Source: Gammaproteobacteria bacterium (GTDB lineage Bacteria > Pseudomonadota > Gammaproteobacteria > Pseudomonadales > Azotimanducaceae_A). Taken from it: a DNA stretch of 26,681 bases. A program made the translations under genes and the position numbers. The stretch is from the NCBI GenBank assembly GCA_012960755.1, contig DUAT01000077.1, forward strand, positions 1-26,681, written 5' to 3'. Each line of letters opens with the position of its first letter. Within the stretch, counting starts at the first letter, position 1. The notes beneath the pieces were generated by a model. It was not told where the DNA came from and made no database searches. It saw nothing but the letters and a program-made list of their open reading frames with translations. Shown here in pieces: positions 16,189-23,735 of this stretch.

Positions 16189-16428
16189 ATGGCAAAAAAA
16201 CTGACAGTCTATACAACCCCTCTCTGCGCACCTTGCGAGACTTTAAAACGCATACTGAAAACAGAAGGGCTAGCCTTCGAAACGAAAGATCTGATGGTGG
16301 ATGACGATGCAGCAGGGCTACTTGAGAGTCTCGGTATCCGTACCTCCCCAGCCCTTGCTATCGACGGTGAAATATATGCTGGTGATGACCTGAAACCGGA
16401 ACGCCTGGTGGCGCTGCTCGATCTGTAG
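16189..16428 (+). CDS. glutaredoxin/thioredoxin-like protein
   Basis: A 79-aa thioredoxin-fold protein with the redox site Cys13-Ala-Pro-Cys16 directly after the first beta strand (KLTVYTTPLCAPC), and TSPALAIDG carrying the cis-Pro loop. It is glutaredoxin-sized and has no signal peptide, so it is cytosolic. It starts three bases after the selenoprotein stop and is surely co-translated with it. The likely job, by position, is to reduce or exchange thiols with the UxxC centre of the selenoprotein. The family normally reduces disulfides or glutathione adducts. Confidence 0.88.
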   Translation: MAKKLTVYTTPLCAPCETLKRILKTEGLAFETKDLMVDDDAAGLLESLGIRTSPALAIDGEIYAGDDLKPERLVALLDL

Positions 16429-16493
16429 GTCTATCGGGGATTGGTACGGCCACCTTTGCTTAAACAATATGTATTTTTAACCAGGGAAAATTA

Positions 16494-17528
16494 TTGAACG
16501 AAACAGATGATTTCACCGCAACACTAAAGACCGAGCGTCTTAATGAACTAGCATTCTCCTTCAAGAAAACAGGCGCAATGGTACTCGCACTTGAACTGGG
16601 GTTATTTACCCTGATCGACGAAGGGAAAGGTAACATCAGTACGATTGCTTCCGCTCTTGATCTCGACACGGAGATGATCGAACGATTGGTGAGCGCCTGC
16701 AAGGCAATGGACCTTGTACGTGAAGTTGACGGCAAGCTGGAGAACTTCAGCGACGTATCGCGCTACCTTGTGAAGAGTAAACCAACCTATTTTGGCCAGT
16801 ATTTAATCTATCAACCAATCTCCGAATACGATGGATTCAAGAACCTGGCACAACACTTTGTTAAACCAACTGAGCCGCCACCTGACAAGGGCAACTACGA
16901 AGCAATGATGGAAGATGCTGACAAAGCCAGGCGATTCACCGAGGCTGGATACAACGCGTCCCTTCCTCTGGGTCACAAATTGGCAAAACGCTTCGATTTC
17001 TCAAAGTTTAGTAGATGGCTCGATGTTGCTGGTGGCTCAGGGTGTTACGCCATAGCCGCATGTGAAAAAAACCCTGGGCTAAAAGTAACGATTCTGGATT
17101 TCCCCAATGTAACCGCGATATCACGGGAATTCATTACCAAACACAATCTTGGGGATCGAATCGACACTGTAAATGGTAACTTCTTTGATGCGCCATTTCC
17201 TGACGACTGTGATCTGATCAGCTTCATCACGCCCCTGCAAGGCTACAACCAGAATGAAGTCATTGGGATACTGAAAAAAACTTATGATGCATTGTTGCCT
17301 GGCGGTACCTGTCTGGTGATGGACTATATGCTAAACGATGATAAAGATGGCCCTATAGACCCGGTGTTTCTCAATCTTGCAGGTGTAACTAAAGGCCACT
17401 ATACGGGTCGCGTTCAGTCGGGGCCTGAATACCGGGCATTCTTTGAAGAGGCAGGATTCGTGGATACCCATTCTGAGTGGTTGATGCCACATCAGCTTGG
17501 CTTTGTATACGGCACCAAAGCTGGATGA
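16494..17528 (+). CDS. O-methyltransferase-fold protein (class I, SAM-dependent)
   Basis: A 344-aa protein with the layout of plant-type and hydroxyneurosporene O-methyltransferases: an N-terminal winged-helix dimerisation domain (about 15-95) and a Rossmann SAM domain with DVAGGSG (177-183) and an acidic residue after strand 2 (ILDFPNV). In this family a His in an LHDW motif acts as the base; here the aligned residues are LQGY (Gln249), so ordinary O-methyl transfer is doubtful. The start is the TTG at 16494, supported by AGGGA six bases upstream; no early ATG is in frame. The stop overlaps the next start as ATGA. The substrate is unknown. It may methylate a thiol, arsenic or selenium species, or do a non-methyl reaction. 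Confidence 0.82.
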   Translation: MNETDDFTATLKTERLNELAFSFKKTGAMVLALELGLFTLIDEGKGNISTIASALDLDTEMIERLVSACKAMDLVREVDGKLENFSDVSRYLVKSKPTYFGQYLIYQPISEYDGFKNLAQHFVKPTEPPPDKGNYEAMMEDADKARRFTEAGYNASLPLGHKLAKRFDFSKFSRWLDVAGGSGCYAIAACEKNPGLKVTILDFPNVTAISREFITKHNLGDRIDTVNGNFFDAPFPDDCDLISFITPLQGYNQNEVIGILKKTYDALLPGGTCLVMDYMLNDDKDGPIDPVFLNLAGVTKGHYTGRVQSGPEYRAFFEEAGFVDTHSEWLMPHQLGFVYGTKAG

Positions 17529-18664
17529 CTAAACCTCTCAACGGTGTTCAGATTCTTGATCTTGGTACTTTGACACCAGGAAAATACTGCACCTACCTCT
17601 TGGCCAATCTTGGCGCGGATGTGATCCGTATTGAACGGCCAGTTCCGAAACAGAGGCCCGTCGATGATGAAGATCTCATCCTCAATCAGGGTAAACGTTC
17701 AATTACGCTGAATCTTCGAAATAGCGCTGGTAAAGATCTGTTCCTTAAGCTTGCAGCAAAGGCAGATGTCATTCTCGAAGGTAATCGTCCAGGTGTAGCA
17801 GACCGGAACGGCTTCGGCTATGAAGCAATTAAAATTAACAATGAAAATATCATCTACTGTGCTGTCTCTGGTTATGGAGTAAGCGGGCCTTTGAGCCAGT
17901 CTCCAGGATATGACCTGATTTTCCTGGGTATCTCCGGAATGTTGCGAGAGCTCGCTGGCACAACAAATGCTGCACCGCCAAATCCGCAGGCATACCTTGC
18001 AGATGGTATCACTGGGCTCAGTGCGGCCTACGCTATTTTAGCGGCGTTGCATAATAAAGAACGAACAGGCCAGGGCACCTTCATTGACCTTGCCATGCTC
18101 GATAGTGCTTTCTCCCTGCTTGCATTATCTCATGGTGTTAGGAAGCATTCTGATTTAGTAGATATGAGTGCAAGAGTCGATGAACCTGTCACTTCTCCAG
18201 TCTATGATATTTATACAGCAGCGGATAATACCTACCTGGTTCTTTGCGCCTACAGGGATGCTTCCAGGCAGAAGTTATTTCAGCACCTCGGACGACCTGA
18301 ACTTGCGGACATGAGTGATCCAGACGATGTACGGTCTTTCCTTCGTGAAGTGTTCCTGCAAAAACCGGCGGAAGTATGGGTAGAGGAATTGGCACCACTG
18401 GATATCGAAATTGGCCGAGTCAATCAGCCCTTTGAAGCTTTCGACAACCCGCAGCTGCGCCACCGGAATATGGTTGGAACAGCTAGCCACCCCGATGCAG
18501 GAGAATTTGATTTTATTCGCCCCGTTCTCAACCTGGACAACTTAGGTAAGAATGAGTTGCTAAATCGGGCTCCACGCATCGGAGAAGACACAAATACGAT
18601 CCTGGAATCGATTGGTGTTTCAAAAGCTGATTTAGACAGCCTACAGACTGAAGGGGTTGTTTAA
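17525..18664 (+). CDS. CaiB/BaiF (class III) CoA-transferase
   Basis: A 379-aa CoA-transferase. The start ATG at 17525 overlaps the stop of the methyltransferase gene. Family signs are an N-terminal LNGVQILDLGTLTPGKYCTY, LGADVIRIE, and GYDLIFLGISG with the probable catalytic Asp130 that forms an acyl anhydride. Enzymes of this class move CoA between carboxylic acids such as succinate, oxalate, carnitine or bile acids. It is the last gene of the plus-strand run from the selenoprotein. No acyl-CoA ligase is visible here, so this enzyme could supply the CoA thioester for the alicyclic pathway at 20.9-24.5 kb. That is inference from distance only. Confidence 0.9.
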   Translation: MTKPLNGVQILDLGTLTPGKYCTYLLANLGADVIRIERPVPKQRPVDDEDLILNQGKRSITLNLRNSAGKDLFLKLAAKADVILEGNRPGVADRNGFGYEAIKINNENIIYCAVSGYGVSGPLSQSPGYDLIFLGISGMLRELAGTTNAAPPNPQAYLADGITGLSAAYAILAALHNKERTGQGTFIDLAMLDSAFSLLALSHGVRKHSDLVDMSARVDEPVTSPVYDIYTAADNTYLVLCAYRDASRQKLFQHLGRPELADMSDPDDVRSFLREVFLQKPAEVWVEELAPLDIEIGRVNQPFEAFDNPQLRHRNMVGTASHPDAGEFDFIRPVLNLDNLGKNELLNRAPRIGEDTNTILESIGVSKADLDSLQTEGVV

Positions 18665-18770
18665 GGAGTATCTCTTACCAATGACCAGGTTCTCATCCTG
18701 CTACGTTGTATGTTTCTCAATGCGATGGAAACATGATTCTTCTTTACCTCCGCTCTGTTTTCAATCACGC

Positions 18771-18797
18771 AAGAGTAAAAGCAGAACCATTACTCTT
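18771..18797. terminator. possible bidirectional terminator
   Basis: AAGAGTAA and TTACTCTT form an 8-bp stem with an 11-base loop, followed by TT on the plus strand. It sits between the convergent CoA-transferase and hydrolase genes. The stem is AT-rich and the T-run short, so it is a weak candidate. Confidence 0.4.
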
Positions 18798-18871
18798 TTC
18801 CAGATGATCTGACATGCTGGTTTAAAGGCTAAATCATGTATACATCCAGAATAAAACAACTCAAGTTACAA

Positions 18872-19660
18872 TTAATGAGCCTGGTCTAAAGCGCAGATAA
18901 AGTTCTTACACGTATCTATTACCACTTCCGGTATTTCTATATGAGGGTAATGACGGGCGTCATCAATAACCAGACTCTCACTTCGGCAGGTTAAATTTTT
19001 CTCAGTGAATTCCAGATTATGCATGTACCCATAATTATCTTGCCTACCATAAATAACAAGCACCGGACACTCGACTTCGTTGAGTTGGGTCGAATAATCC
19101 CTCGGTTTCTGATTAGGCCTCGATGATCCTTGTGACCAATCCTCAAATAAAGTATCCGTCTGATTACCATGAAAAACCATCAACTTATCACGCAGTTTAC
19201 CGCTCTTAAAAGCTGCTATGGCCTTCGCCAGACCCTCTTTACCGTCGGCATGAGCCACCAATTGGGGCGTGATGGCTATGGTCCCAATGACGAGATCGCT
19301 ATGAATACCTGAAGCCAGCAACGCAATTGCACCCCCAAAACTATGCCCCACCAGAATAACCTTACCGATACCAAAATGCCTGATAATATCGATTATAGGT
19401 TGATCCGCTTCAACAATTCGAGCGTCCCCATCCCGTGGCAACACCAGGGGGTCCGATTTACCGTGCCCCCAACGATCATACACAATGGCCGCCAAACCTG
19501 CCGCGGCAGCCAACCGGGCTGGAAATTCACGCCACATGGCAATGCAATCCAACCCGCCATGAAGAAAGATTAGCGTTGGCTTCTCCTTTTTAATCTTTCC
19601 AATTCGCAGGGTATTAAGGCGGTGGCCATTTGCCATCACATGGCTCTCTTGAGTTTCCAT
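18872..19660 (-). CDS. alpha/beta hydrolase
   Basis: A soluble 262-aa alpha/beta-fold hydrolase of usual length. The oxyanion motif is FLHGG, the nucleophile elbow GHSFGG gives Ser107, the acid is Asp208 in YGRQD, and the base is His237 in DDARHYPH. A cap region (about 135-190) separates core strands. It resembles esterases, C-C hydrolases and lactonases of catabolic clusters, and sequence alone does not choose between them. Divergent from a MarR regulator, which probably controls it. Convergent with the CoA-transferase. Confidence 0.9.
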   Translation of the reverse strand: METQESHVMANGHRLNTLRIGKIKKEKPTLIFLHGGLDCIAMWREFPARLAAAAGLAAIVYDRWGHGKSDPLVLPRDGDARIVEADQPIIDIIRHFGIGKVILVGHSFGGAIALLASGIHSDLVIGTIAITPQLVAHADGKEGLAKAIAAFKSGKLRDKLMVFHGNQTDTLFEDWSQGSSRPNQKPRDYSTQLNEVECPVLVIYGRQDNYGYMHNLEFTEKNLTCRSESLVIDDARHYPHIEIPEVVIDTCKNFICALDQAH

Positions 19661-19782
19661 CTATTTAGGCCCCCATTGCAACTCACGCTAAAACCAGAAG
19701 TTCTGGACACCACAAGATAAACATCACAGTCTATTGTAACTATTATCCCAGATTCCCAGATAGAATTCCCTAAAAGGTAAAA

Positions 19783-19830
19783 AGCCTTGGCTGTATAATA
19801 GTTAGCAACAGCACAAGGCTAACGACTATT
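19783..19830. promoter_or_regulatory. overlapping inverted repeats and a -10 box upstream of marR
   Basis: Two hairpins share sequence and exclude each other. Hairpin A pairs AGCCTTGGCTGT (19783-19794) with ACAGCACAAGGCT (19808-19820). Hairpin B pairs AATAGTTAGC (19797-19806) with GCTAACGACTATT (19818-19830). A perfect TATAAT lies at 19794-19799 inside the first. In the 303-bp divergent region this could be the MarR operator, or a leader that folds in two ways. Confidence 0.45.
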
Positions 19831-19963
19831 CCACCCAACAAACTTGATACAGTAAAAACCACGCGAATCCCTAGCCGTGGGTATTGGCTCAGTGATCAGG
19901 ATGGACTAGCAGCACATTTTGATAGATACTCCATGCTTACCTGAAACACTGGTTCTGGCAAAG

Positions 19964-20458
19964 ATGGCCTCGAAGAAATCTGCACCAAAAACAAAAAAAA
20001 AGAACGGCAACATGCAAGAATCCCATCTGGGCCCCAAACTCGGCTTTCTCCTTAACGACCTCTCAAAAATGATCACACAGATCTGGGATACCCGGTTAAA
20101 GCACGCAGATCTAACGCGATCACAATGGCGCGCAATTGGACATGTTTCACGTACCCCCGGCATCACACAAATAGATTTAGCCGAAGAACTCGGTGTTGGC
20201 CGGATGGCTGTAACGGGAATTATCAACCGCCTCGAGAAGAAAAAGCTACTGATTAGAAAACCCGACAGCACAGATAGAAGAATCAAGAAGGTTTACTGTA
20301 CAGCAAAGGCAAAAAAGCTTCTGCCTTCCATGCAGGGCGTTGGTGACATTGTTCTAAAGGATGTAACTGCTAATCTTACAGACCGACAATTGCAGCAGCT
20401 TATTCGCGCTTTAGAGAAGATGCACGACACCAGCCAGGACCTTCTACAAAAAGCCTAA
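19964..20458 (+). CDS. MarR family transcriptional regulator
   Basis: A 164-aa dimeric winged-helix regulator. A lysine-rich tail (MASKKSAPKTKKK) precedes the domain. The DNA-binding part shows SQWRAIGHVSRTPGITQIDL, then AEELGVGRMAVTGIINRLEK and the wing DSTDRRIKKVYCT. The C-terminal helix serves for dimerisation. The start chosen is the ATG at 19964; a TTG at 19919 and an ATG at 20012 are in frame. MarR proteins usually repress a divergent gene and leave DNA when a phenolic or CoA-linked ligand binds. Here the target is likely the hydrolase gene and its own promoter. Confidence 0.92.
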   Translation: MASKKSAPKTKKKNGNMQESHLGPKLGFLLNDLSKMITQIWDTRLKHADLTRSQWRAIGHVSRTPGITQIDLAEELGVGRMAVTGIINRLEKKKLLIRKPDSTDRRIKKVYCTAKAKKLLPSMQGVGDIVLKDVTANLTDRQLQQLIRALEKMHDTSQDLLQKA

Positions 20459-20516
20459 ACCTGCTATAAAAAATCTAACCCCGTTATTATTAAACCATTC
20501 AATCCCAATATTTGAA

Positions 20517-20651
20517 TCAGGCAAAGTGGAAGATATTTTTGTCTCCCACCTGATTGACCGACCCTTTCTTGCCAATTGGGTCATTCAGGGTAAGTTCTTC
20601 AAGCAAGCCTTTATCGCTTTCTGTTTCGGCAATAAAGCGGCTACCATTATC
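20517..20651 (-). pseudogene. C-terminal remnant of a thiolase-like acetyl-CoA acetyltransferase
   Basis: An open frame without a start reads DNGSRFIAETESDKGLLEEL, then LNDPIGKKGSV and ends NIFHFA before a TGA. This resembles the extra C-terminal domain of thiolase-like type 1 proteins, which show GxRF-A-T, LLE, IGR-G-V and a final F. The upstream thiolase body is absent. It follows the catabolic operon on the same strand, so a thiolase step may once have been encoded there. Confidence 0.4.
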
Positions 20652-20764
20652 TGGAGAAAGAGACCGGGTTTTGGATAGAGTCTATTCGCGAAAACCTCCC
20701 AGATTATTTTCAGTATGACGGAATCGTCGCTTCTGGCGTGTACAGAGACACATACATCCGGGAT

Positions 20765-20866
20765 TCACCCGGGTTCGCTCCAGGGTAAACTCGCCAGGTC
20801 AGTCGTTTTCATATCCTTCAAGTCAAACAGGCGTTCCAGGATCTCGATCTGTAGCTTTTTATCCAT
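20765..20866 (-). pseudogene. N-terminal remnant of a Rieske-type oxygenase gene
   Basis: A 33-codon frame from the ATG at 20866 reads LQIEILERLFDLKDMKTTDL and stops at a TGA at 20765. After the stop a shifted frame shows YVSLYTPEA. The pattern LLDL-x3-KTTD-x2 followed by a Y-T-P-E motif is what I know from N-termini of Rieske oxygenase large subunits. It is too short to be sure. It stands just downstream of the crotonase gene. Confidence 0.3.
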
Positions 20867-20918
20867 CTTCTTTTTCCATTAAACAATATCGCTTATGTGA
20901 ATTTGGAACTTGCTTTAG

Positions 20919-21695
20919 CTACTTGAACACCGGTTCACGTTTTTCCCTGAAGGCCTTCAGTCCTTCTGCCACATTCTCACTCATCAACGCTGGAACGGCG
21001 AGGTTTTGCTCTAAAGCCAGAGCTTCATCCAGTGACAAATCGACACCTTGACGCGCCAACTGTTTCATTGCCGCAAGCGCTTCTGGATTTCTTGAAGCAA
21101 GCTTGTCTGCATATTCGAAAGTAGCTGAGCTCAAGCTAGAAGAAATAACAACCTGATTGACCAGCCCCCAATCAAGAGCTTCGGCGGCAGTCAACCAGCG
21201 GGCTGAATACATTAAATCCAGCGCCCTTCTCATACCGACTATTCTTGGTAGCCTCTGGGTACCTCCCCAGCCCGGCACAAGACCATATTGGGCGTGCTGA
21301 CAACCAATTCTGGCATCTTCCGCGGCAATAACTACATCCGCACACATCATTAGCTCCAGACCACCAGCCAGGCAATAACCATTAACCTCTGCAATTACAG
21401 GCAAAGGTGAAGCTTCAAGTTTTTGCATAACCAGATGGCCGTAACCTATAAAATCATCTAACGATTCACGAGTTTGGCTATGTTCTTTCACTTCCTTCAG
21501 GTCCGCGCCTGTACAAAAATGCTTACCCAGGGCTTTGATTACTATCACCCGAATGCCGGAATCTTTCTCTGCCTGCTCAATGCCAGATTCAATGCCCTCT
21601 AATAGTGAACTGGAGATACAATTAAATTTATCCGGACGATTTAGCGTCAGTGCTGCTACTCGGCCTTCAGCCTTATAAATTACCGCGTCACCCAT
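20919..21695 (-). CDS. enoyl-CoA hydratase/isomerase family protein (crotonase), BadK position
   Basis: A cytosolic crotonase of 258 aa. Oxyanion-hole segments are CTGADLKEV (61-69) and LAGGLEL with Glu114, which matches the first catalytic Glu of hydratases. The second catalytic Glu, 20 residues on, is His134 (GCQHAQYG). The enzyme may therefore not be a standard hydratase; an isomerase, hydrolase or unusual hydratase is possible. The C-terminus is normal (EGLKAFREKREPVF). It is the last full gene of the minus-strand operon, 45 bases after the SDR. In pathway terms the empty slot is cyclohex-1-ene-carboxyl-CoA hydration, done by BadK in Rhodopseudomonas. The role is inferred from the neighbours. 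Confidence 0.88.
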   Translation of the reverse strand: MGDAVIYKAEGRVAALTLNRPDKFNCISSSLLEGIESGIEQAEKDSGIRVIVIKALGKHFCTGADLKEVKEHSQTRESLDDFIGYGHLVMQKLEASPLPVIAEVNGYCLAGGLELMMCADVVIAAEDARIGCQHAQYGLVPGWGGTQRLPRIVGMRRALDLMYSARWLTAAEALDWGLVNQVVISSSLSSATFEYADKLASRNPEALAAMKQLARQGVDLSLDEALALEQNLAVPALMSENVAEGLKAFREKREPVFK

Positions 21696-21740
21696 CTCTA
21701 TTCATTCCTCCAACATCATTCTGGCTTGCAGAATATTTCT

Positions 21741-22535
21741 TTAGCCAATCATGCTATAACCGCCACTGACACTCAGCACTTGGCCGGTGACATGGCCTGC
21801 CACTTCATTTGATGACATAAACAGCACGGCATTGGCCAGGTCATCTGGCTTGCCAAGTTTCTTCAAAGGCAGTGATGCAGCAATTTTTGCGAATTGATCC
21901 TCAGTAAACATAGCATCCCTGTCTGACCACATGCTGGCATCACTCACTTCCTCATTTTCATCCGGTATCGTGACCCCGGGGCAGACCACATTACAGCGCA
22001 CACCATATCTCCCATTCTCTTTTGCTATCGTTTTCATGAAACTGTTTATGCCTGCCTTCATACCACCATAGACGGCTTCTCGAGCCTCGCCCTGCCGACT
22101 GGCATCAGAACTGATCGAAACGATTGCACCACCTGTTTTCACAAGATGTTCAAGTACCGTGTAAGTGCAATTCAACATGCCAACAAAGTTGATTTTAATA
22201 ATCTTTTCCCAGAACTCTGGTGTTGTTTGAGTGAAGAACATTAAATCGTCCCAACCAACATTATTTACCAGCACATCTACACCGTCGAAATTATCAACAG
22301 CCTGGGCAACCATGGCCTGTACCTGTGCCATATCTGTGACATCAGTTTGAACAACCTGAACCTCCCCGGCACCTGCCTTGCGCGCTTCATCTGCCACCTT
22401 TTCTGCCAACACCACATCCAGTTCAGCGATAGTAATTTTCGCCCCCTCTCTCGCGAAACCCAGTGTGATAGCTCTGCCAATGTTCGATGCACCACCTGTC
22501 ACGATGACGGATTTACCAGCAAGTTTCAGATCCAT
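21741..22535 (-). CDS. badH: short-chain dehydrogenase, BadH-like (2-hydroxycyclohexanecarboxyl-CoA dehydrogenase)
   Basis: A classical SDR of 264 aa. The start is the ATG at 22535 with GGAG upstream; the longer frame from a TTG would cover that site. The cofactor motif TGGASNIG is at 13-20, NNVG at 91-94, Ser143 and Tyr156-x3-Lys160 form the catalytic set. Strings such as NNVGWDD, SISSDASRQGEAREAVYGG and VTGQVLSVSGGYSMIG follow the pattern I remember for BadH, which oxidises 2-hydroxycyclohexane-1-carboxyl-CoA to the 2-keto thioester with NAD. Its place in an operon with a BadI-like hydrolase supports this. Close ring-substrate variants cannot be excluded. Confidence 0.85.
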   Translation of the reverse strand: MDLKLAGKSVIVTGGASNIGRAITLGFAREGAKITIAELDVVLAEKVADEARKAGAGEVQVVQTDVTDMAQVQAMVAQAVDNFDGVDVLVNNVGWDDLMFFTQTTPEFWEKIIKINFVGMLNCTYTVLEHLVKTGGAIVSISSDASRQGEAREAVYGGMKAGINSFMKTIAKENGRYGVRCNVVCPGVTIPDENEEVSDASMWSDRDAMFTEDQFAKIAASLPLKKLGKPDDLANAVLFMSSNEVAGHVTGQVLSVSGGYSMIG

Positions 22536-22559
22536 ATTCTTCTCCAATTTACTTTTATT

Positions 22560-23711
22560 TCAATAAGGCACCGCTACCCGGCCAATTTTCTCTCTCGATA
22601 TAATCATCTTCTGGATCTGCTGAGTTCCATCTCCAATTTGCAAACCCAACACGTCACGTAACCTTTGCTGGTGAGGCAATTCACGGCTATAACCATAGTG
22701 CCCATGAACAAGTAGCGCACTATGGATGGCATCAAATGCAACCCTGGGTGCCCACCACTTACACATGGCAGCTTCCGAGGTATGTGGTTCACCCTGATCT
22801 CTCAACCACAGCGTTTTATAACAAAGTAGTTTGGCTGCATAGAGCAAAGTTTCTGCTTCAGCGAGTGGTTCAGTGACACCCTGAAATCGCGCAATCGGTC
22901 CACCAAAAGCTTCACGCTCTTTTACGTACTCCCAGGCCTCGGAGATAGAAGATTCCGCACAGGCAACACATTGCAAACCAATCAAGGCACGGCTGTAATC
23001 GAAACCCTGCATAACGACACGAAAACCCTGGTTTTCAGGTCCAATCATTGCATCCATAGAGACCAGCACATCATCAAAAAAAACGGAACCACGGCCAACG
23101 GCTGACGAACCGAGATCATCAAAGCAAGTAGTGCTCACGCCAGTTGCATTAATGGGGACCAAAAATGCAGAGATACCACCAGCACCGTCCACTTCTCCGG
23201 TACGAGCGAATACCACGATCTCGTCAGCCTGGTTGGCTAAAGAAATTGAAGTTTTCTCACCATTTAGAATATAGTCGTCTCCTTTCTTTGTCGCACGGAG
23301 CGTCAGGTGCGCTGCATCTGACCCGCCACCCGGTTCTGTTAAGCCAAGTGCAACAATAATCTTGCCTGCACATATTCCATCAACAACACGATGTGCCACT
23401 TCATCTGTTGCATGCTGGGAGATCAACGACCCCATTAACGAGCCAATAAGCTGGATATATGAAACATTGAAGTCTGCTTTTGCAACTTCTTCAACCGCGA
23501 TACCGGCGGTGATGCTGTCGAGCCCCAGGCCACCAAATTTTTCTGGCAGCTCAGGCGCTATCATCCCTAGTGCACCCATCTCCTCGCACAATTTACTGTC
23601 GATGGTGCCATCCAATTCACGCTGCTGATAGTAAGGTGCCAGCTTATCCGCCGCGAAACGCCGAATGGTCTCCTGGAATATTATCTGTTCCGGTGTAAAG
23701 GAATAATCCAT
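22560..23711 (-). CDS. acyl-CoA dehydrogenase, probably alicyclic acyl-CoA (AliB/BadJ-like)
   Basis: FAD enzyme of 383 aa with the full acyl-CoA dehydrogenase layout: an N-terminal helical domain, LTEPGGGSDAAHL in the middle beta domain, and a C-terminal helical domain with HGHYGY and RDVLGLQIGDGTQQIQK. The catalytic base, Glu in many members (YEGT), is Asp361 (GDGT). I recall Asp at this position in cyclohexanecarboxyl-CoA dehydrogenases, which suits the neighbours. The start ATG at 23711 has GGGAG five bases upstream. It should form cyclohex-1-ene-1-carboxyl-CoA, passing electrons to ETF; no ETF genes are here. Another cyclic or branched substrate is possible. Confidence 0.9.
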   Translation of the reverse strand: MDYSFTPEQIIFQETIRRFAADKLAPYYQQRELDGTIDSKLCEEMGALGMIAPELPEKFGGLGLDSITAGIAVEEVAKADFNVSYIQLIGSLMGSLISQHATDEVAHRVVDGICAGKIIVALGLTEPGGGSDAAHLTLRATKKGDDYILNGEKTSISLANQADEIVVFARTGEVDGAGGISAFLVPINATGVSTTCFDDLGSSAVGRGSVFFDDVLVSMDAMIGPENQGFRVVMQGFDYSRALIGLQCVACAESSISEAWEYVKEREAFGGPIARFQGVTEPLAEAETLLYAAKLLCYKTLWLRDQGEPHTSEAAMCKWWAPRVAFDAIHSALLVHGHYGYSRELPHQQRLRDVLGLQIGDGTQQIQKMIISREKIGRVAVPY

Positions 23712-23735
23712 CAAAACTCCCTTCTAATGTCAGTT

